A DNA stretch of 64,000 nucleotides from Elizabethkingia sp. YR214 (GTDB lineage: Bacteria > Bacteroidota > Bacteroidia > Flavobacteriales > Weeksellaceae): NCBI RefSeq assembly GCF_003058195.1, contig NZ_QBUH01000002.1, forward strand, positions 248,001-312,000, given 5' to 3'. Both the position numbers and the translations under genes were made by a program. Under the pieces are notes generated by a model that worked only from the letters and a program-made list of their open reading frames with translations, had not been told where the DNA came from and did no database searches. Shown piece by piece: positions 61,258 to 64,000 of the stretch (the stretch's first letter is position 1; each line of letters starts with the position of its first letter).

Positions 61258-62106
61258 CTAGCTTTCCAGCATATATTCTGAATAATGGCCTAACGGTTTT
61301 ATATTAGCACCAATACTTTCCAGTTCTTCATATGAATTTTTAATCAATACTTCTTTCCAGGGACCATCGATATTGATGAAGAAGAAGTAATTTCCTAAAC
61401 CAGTTTTAAGGGTTCTGGATTCTATCTTGCTAAGGTTTAGTTTTCTCCATGCAAAAACAGACAATACCTGATGCAAACCTCCGGCATGATCTTCAGGAAG
61501 TGTTATTAAAAGACTTGTCTTCTCTGTTACCTTTGGCAGTTCGGTTGTCCAATCAGCTTTTTTCTTAGAGATAACGATAAAACGGGTATGATTTTGTTCA
61601 AAATCCTGAATATTACTATTGATGATTTTTAAACCATATAATTTTGCTGCAAACGAATTTGCTACCGCCGCAATTTTGCGTTCAGGAGTTTCAGAAACTT
61701 TTTTAGCTGCAGCAGCTGTTGATGCAAATTCCTGTTTTACCACTTCAGGATAATTCTTGTTCAGAAAGTGATAAGACTGCGCAAGTGCCTGTGGGTGCGA
61801 GTAAATCTTCTCAATTTCTTCACTGTTATCATGGGAAGGATGAATCATAAGCTGGTGCGAAATAGGCATTACAGCTTCAGCTTCTATAACAATATTACTG
61901 GTATCATACAGATAGTCCAGAGTCATAGAAACAGTCCCTTCAATAGAGTTTTCTAAAGGAACTACAGCCTTGTCTACCAAATCATTTTTAACCGCCAGAA
62001 AACAGTCCAGAATACTGGATTGTGGAATTAGTTCTTCATTTGGAAAAATTTGGGTAGCGGTTAACTGAGTAAATGAGGCTTGGGGCCCGAGGAATGCTAT
62101 TTTCAT
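61258..62106 (-). CDS. pheA: Prephenate dehydratase
   Basis: A 282-aa enzyme converting prephenate to phenylpyruvate in phenylalanine synthesis. The PDT domain starts FLGPQASFTQLTATQIF and has the conserved TRF in NHTRFIVISK. A C-terminal ACT domain (LPEDHAGGLHQVLSVF, KIESRTLKTGLGNYFFFINID) mediates phenylalanine inhibition. Together with the DAHP synthase/chorismate mutase at 17.6 kb it completes the Phe branch. A -7 element ends 4 nt before the start. Confidence 0.94.
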   Translation of the reverse strand: MKIAFLGPQASFTQLTATQIFPNEELIPQSSILDCFLAVKNDLVDKAVVPLENSIEGTVSMTLDYLYDTSNIVIEAEAVMPISHQLMIHPSHDNSEEIEKIYSHPQALAQSYHFLNKNYPEVVKQEFASTAAAAKKVSETPERKIAAVANSFAAKLYGLKIINSNIQDFEQNHTRFIVISKKKADWTTELPKVTEKTSLLITLPEDHAGGLHQVLSVFAWRKLNLSKIESRTLKTGLGNYFFFINIDGPWKEVLIKNSYEELESIGANIKPLGHYSEYMLES

Positions 62107-62110
62107 AAGA

Positions 62111-62118
62111 CAAATGTA
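62111..62118 (-). promoter_or_regulatory. -7 element TACATTTG (minus strand) four bases before pheA
   Basis: Plus strand CAAATGTA; exact TAnnTTTG, 4 nt from the ATG, suggesting a leaderless message. Confidence 0.5.
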
Positions 62119-62198
62119 TGGATTTATCTGTTTTTTCGGAAAGTTTTAGGATAATTTATTTATCTATTTACTTTTATGTAAATCAAAATGTTTGTTTT

Positions 62199-63269
62199 TT
62201 AATTATTTGCATCTCCTTTTTCCAGTCCTTCTTCAATTTTTTCCTGTGCTTCTGCATGATCTTCAGCATTAGCATCAAATTTTTCACTCTTATCCTGTGA
62301 TCTTATGACCAAAGAAAGACTAATAGGAAAGTGATCGGAGTCAACAGATTTTTCGACTTTCATATTGACCAAACGGAAATGCGAACTTATAAAAAAATGG
62401 TCAAGAGGCCATCTCAAAAACCAGTATTTTGCATGAAAAGTATTGTACATTCCACGTCCTCTGCGGGCATCTAATAATCCGCTTATTTTGAGGAATAGTT
62501 TTGTAGTATGCGACCAGGCAACGTCATTCAGATCACCAAAAACAATGGCTGGTTTTGCATACTCTTTTGCCTGTTTACCTACCAGAAGAATCTCGGCATC
62601 TCTTTCAGTACTTTCTTCATTTTCCTGCGGAACCGGGGGCGTGGGATGTATGCCATAAAGTCGTACAACATCGCCACTATATTCTACATCTGCAATGATC
62701 GAAGGAATCTCTTTACTGACCAGATATTTGACTTCTGAATGTAATAATTTTAACTTCGAGTAAAACAATAGACCATAAGTATTATCTAGCGGTACTTCAA
62801 TTTTATAGGTATATTTATCTGTAGCTTTTTTTAGGCCAGTCTTCCAGTGATTATCTGTTTCCAGAAGAAATACAATATCCGGATCTTTGGACTCTATTAG
62901 TTGACAAAGTTTTGTGTGATTCGTATTGTCCTGATAGACATTACAAACTAATAAATTTAATGGTTTCTCTTCAGGCTTCGGAATTGTTCTGTTTATCATT
63001 TTCTTGCCTAAAAAGGTATAGGGAAGAATGAGATAAGCAAGATAGAGAATACATAAAATCTGAAGCCATAAAAGGATTTTCTGAAAATTATTAGGTTCCG
63101 GAAATATGAAAAACCAGGCTATTGTAAGGATAATAAGAATAACGAATTTTTGAAACCTTGGGTAATCAAAAATTCGAAATGTCCAGTAATCATTTTTAAT
63201 AAACGGAATCAGCACGCTTACAACAGCCAATACCGATAAAATTTCCAAAATTATCTGTAATATAGCCAT
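62199..63269 (-). CDS. Endonuclease/exonuclease/phosphatase family protein with N-terminal membrane helices
   Basis: A 356-aa protein with three hydrophobic segments at the start (about 6-24, 38-55 and 68-88), then an EEP-fold domain. The catalytic residues are expected in LLVCNVYQDN, LLETDNHW, FGDLNDVAWS and SDHFPISLSLVI. The acidic tail is QEKIEEGLEKGDANN. By fold it could be a phosphodiesterase, sphingomyelinase-like or nuclease. It starts 3 nt after the discoidin-domain gene, so both are in one operon. Confidence 0.78.
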   Translation of the reverse strand: MAILQIILEILSVLAVVSVLIPFIKNDYWTFRIFDYPRFQKFVILIILTIAWFFIFPEPNNFQKILLWLQILCILYLAYLILPYTFLGKKMINRTIPKPEEKPLNLLVCNVYQDNTNHTKLCQLIESKDPDIVFLLETDNHWKTGLKKATDKYTYKIEVPLDNTYGLLFYSKLKLLHSEVKYLVSKEIPSIIADVEYSGDVVRLYGIHPTPPVPQENEESTERDAEILLVGKQAKEYAKPAIVFGDLNDVAWSHTTKLFLKISGLLDARRGRGMYNTFHAKYWFLRWPLDHFFISSHFRLVNMKVEKSVDSDHFPISLSLVIRSQDKSEKFDANAEDHAEAQEKIEEGLEKGDANN

Positions 63270-63272
63270 TGT

Positions 63273-64000
63273 CTATTCCGATTTCATTACCGGTGTTCGT
63301 TCCGAAATGCCATTAGCATTAAAAGCTTCAATCTGGAAGTAATAAGCATCACTCTTATCTGCTCCGGTAAAGTAATATTCATTCTTACCATATACCATAA
63401 TGCTTCCGTATAATTTGTCGGGAGATTTACCAAAATAGATAACATAACCATCCGCCAGATCATTTTGCTTCCATTTGAACCATACACTTCTTCTGTCGGC
63501 ATTTTTTCTTGGTTCAGCACGCAGTGCAACAAAGTTTTCTACTGCTGGTGGTCTTTCTCCGGAACCTTTACCAAATACTCTGAATCCGCTTAATGCAAAC
63601 TTTCCGGTAGGCATTTTCAGATTTTCCATTTTCAGAAAACGTGCTTTCACCGGAGTTTCCAACTCAACATAATCGTGCGGTACATCTTTTTGGTTTTTGC
63701 TTTTGTCTATAATTGTTTTCCATGATTTTCCGTCATTAGAAGCGTAGATCTTATACTGGTGCATCTTATTCAGCGTTTTACCTAAAAACTCTGCATTCTG
63801 ATCGGCATAATTGATTTGTATGGCGTTGACTGTAGAAATATCACCTAAATCTGTCTGGTACCATTCTCCTGCATTTCCGGTTTTTGCACTCCAATAGGTT
63901 TTAATATCTTCATCTACTGCGAGATTTGGCTGAAATCCACCTAAAGTTGAGGAAACCTGAACGGGTTTCTGATAATTTAGCAGCATCCATCCGGCAAAAA
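63273..64000 (-). CDS. Discoidin-domain protein, C-terminal part (cut by window edge), likely a GH43-type hydrolase
   Basis: About 242 residues from the window edge to the stop. The Met at 63986 is not the start, because the frame stays open to base 64000 (FAGW just before it). Residues from QKPVQVSSTLGGFQPN to FGKGSGERPP form an F5/8 type C domain, followed by an FN3-like domain (FVALRAEPRKNADRRSVWFKW onward). In Bacteroidota this tail commonly follows a GH43-type catalytic domain, so a secreted glycosidase is likely, but the catalytic part lies outside the window. Confidence 0.6.
   Translation of the reverse strand, partial: FAGWMLLNYQKPVQVSSTLGGFQPNLAVDEDIKTYWSAKTGNAGEWYQTDLGDISTVNAIQINYADQNAEFLGKTLNKMHQYKIYASNDGKSWKTIIDKSKNQKDVPHDYVELETPVKARFLKMENLKMPTGKFALSGFRVFGKGSGERPPAVENFVALRAEPRKNADRRSVWFKWKQNDLADGYVIYFGKSPDKLYGSIMVYGKNEYYFTGADKSDAYYFQIEAFNANGISERTPVMKSE

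Noticed and set aside
63986-64000. Met at 63986 as start of the discoidin-domain protein
   Set aside because: The frame remains open to the window edge, so this is an internal Met in a longer protein.

Overview
The window looks like core chromosome of a Bacteroidota bacterium of the family Weeksellaceae, most like Elizabethkingia or Chryseobacterium. The evidence is an AT-rich sequence, many copies of the Bacteroidota -7 promoter element TAnnTTTG just upstream of genes, little Shine-Dalgarno signal, and typical families: GLPGLI, DUF4294, DUF3472, MnmD, a zinc-less DnaX, a bacillithiol set and mevalonate-pathway genes. The genus is an inference from recalled protein similarity, not a database match. 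No IS element, prophage, CRISPR array or rRNA operon was seen.

Layout. 1-6.4 kb: start of a TonB-type receptor (leftward), a sugar aminotransferase with galE, then pyruvate dehydrogenase E1-alpha and E2. 6.5-10.4 kb: a very large secreted GH31 glycosidase with FN3, F5/8C, dockerin-like and possibly cohesin-like modules. 10.6-19.7 kb: lolD-like ABC protein, YkuD_2 protein and DoxX-like protein; radC; an amidohydrolase fused to an NTF2-like domain; ppa; then dnaX (interrupted by an A10 tract), DAHP synthase/chorismate mutase and rsgA. 19.7-21.2 kb: a small leftward ABC exporter. 21.5-24.4 kb: mevalonate kinase, a UbiA prenyltransferase and a pseudouridine synthase.

24.5-35.7 kb: DUF3472 lipoprotein, small beta-barrel protein, pncA divergent from a bacillithiol-type cluster (bstA, ytxJ, Crp/Fnr regulator), an exported deformylase-like protein, GNAT protein, membrane protein, the scoAB CoA-transferase with an M42 peptidase, DUF4294, an S1/P1 nuclease, Nudix and mnmD. 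35.8-43.5 kb: ilvE, DoxX, a COQ4-like protein, the sua5-yaaA-prmC operon and an S9 peptidase. 43.6-47.3 kb: a double-glycine-leader cysteine-rich peptide beside a GLPGLI protein, initiator tRNA-fMet, thioesterase, S41 peptidase, ArsC-like protein and a short decayed gene. 47.4-56.3 kb: idi-gcvT, a complete tripartite RND efflux operon, a HAD phosphatase and a D-2-hydroxyacid dehydrogenase. 56.5-64 kb: esterase-TPR protein, mscL, yidD-lgt, rarA, pheA, and an endonuclease/phosphatase-fold protein following the C-terminus of a discoidin-domain protein cut by the window edge.

Themes: isoprenoid supply (mevalonate kinase, IDI, UbiA), aromatic amino acids (DAHP synthase/chorismate mutase, prephenate dehydratase), translation quality (sua5, prmC, mnmD, rsgA, initiator tRNA), thiol redox (bstA, ytxJ), envelope and lipoprotein work (lgt, yidD, lolD, RND pump). 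The items most worth following are the dnaX A10 tract, the GG-leader peptide/GLPGLI pair, the exported deformylase with Cys replaced by Asp, the COQ4-like protein, and the modular GH31 enzyme. Several genes appear to make leaderless mRNAs.
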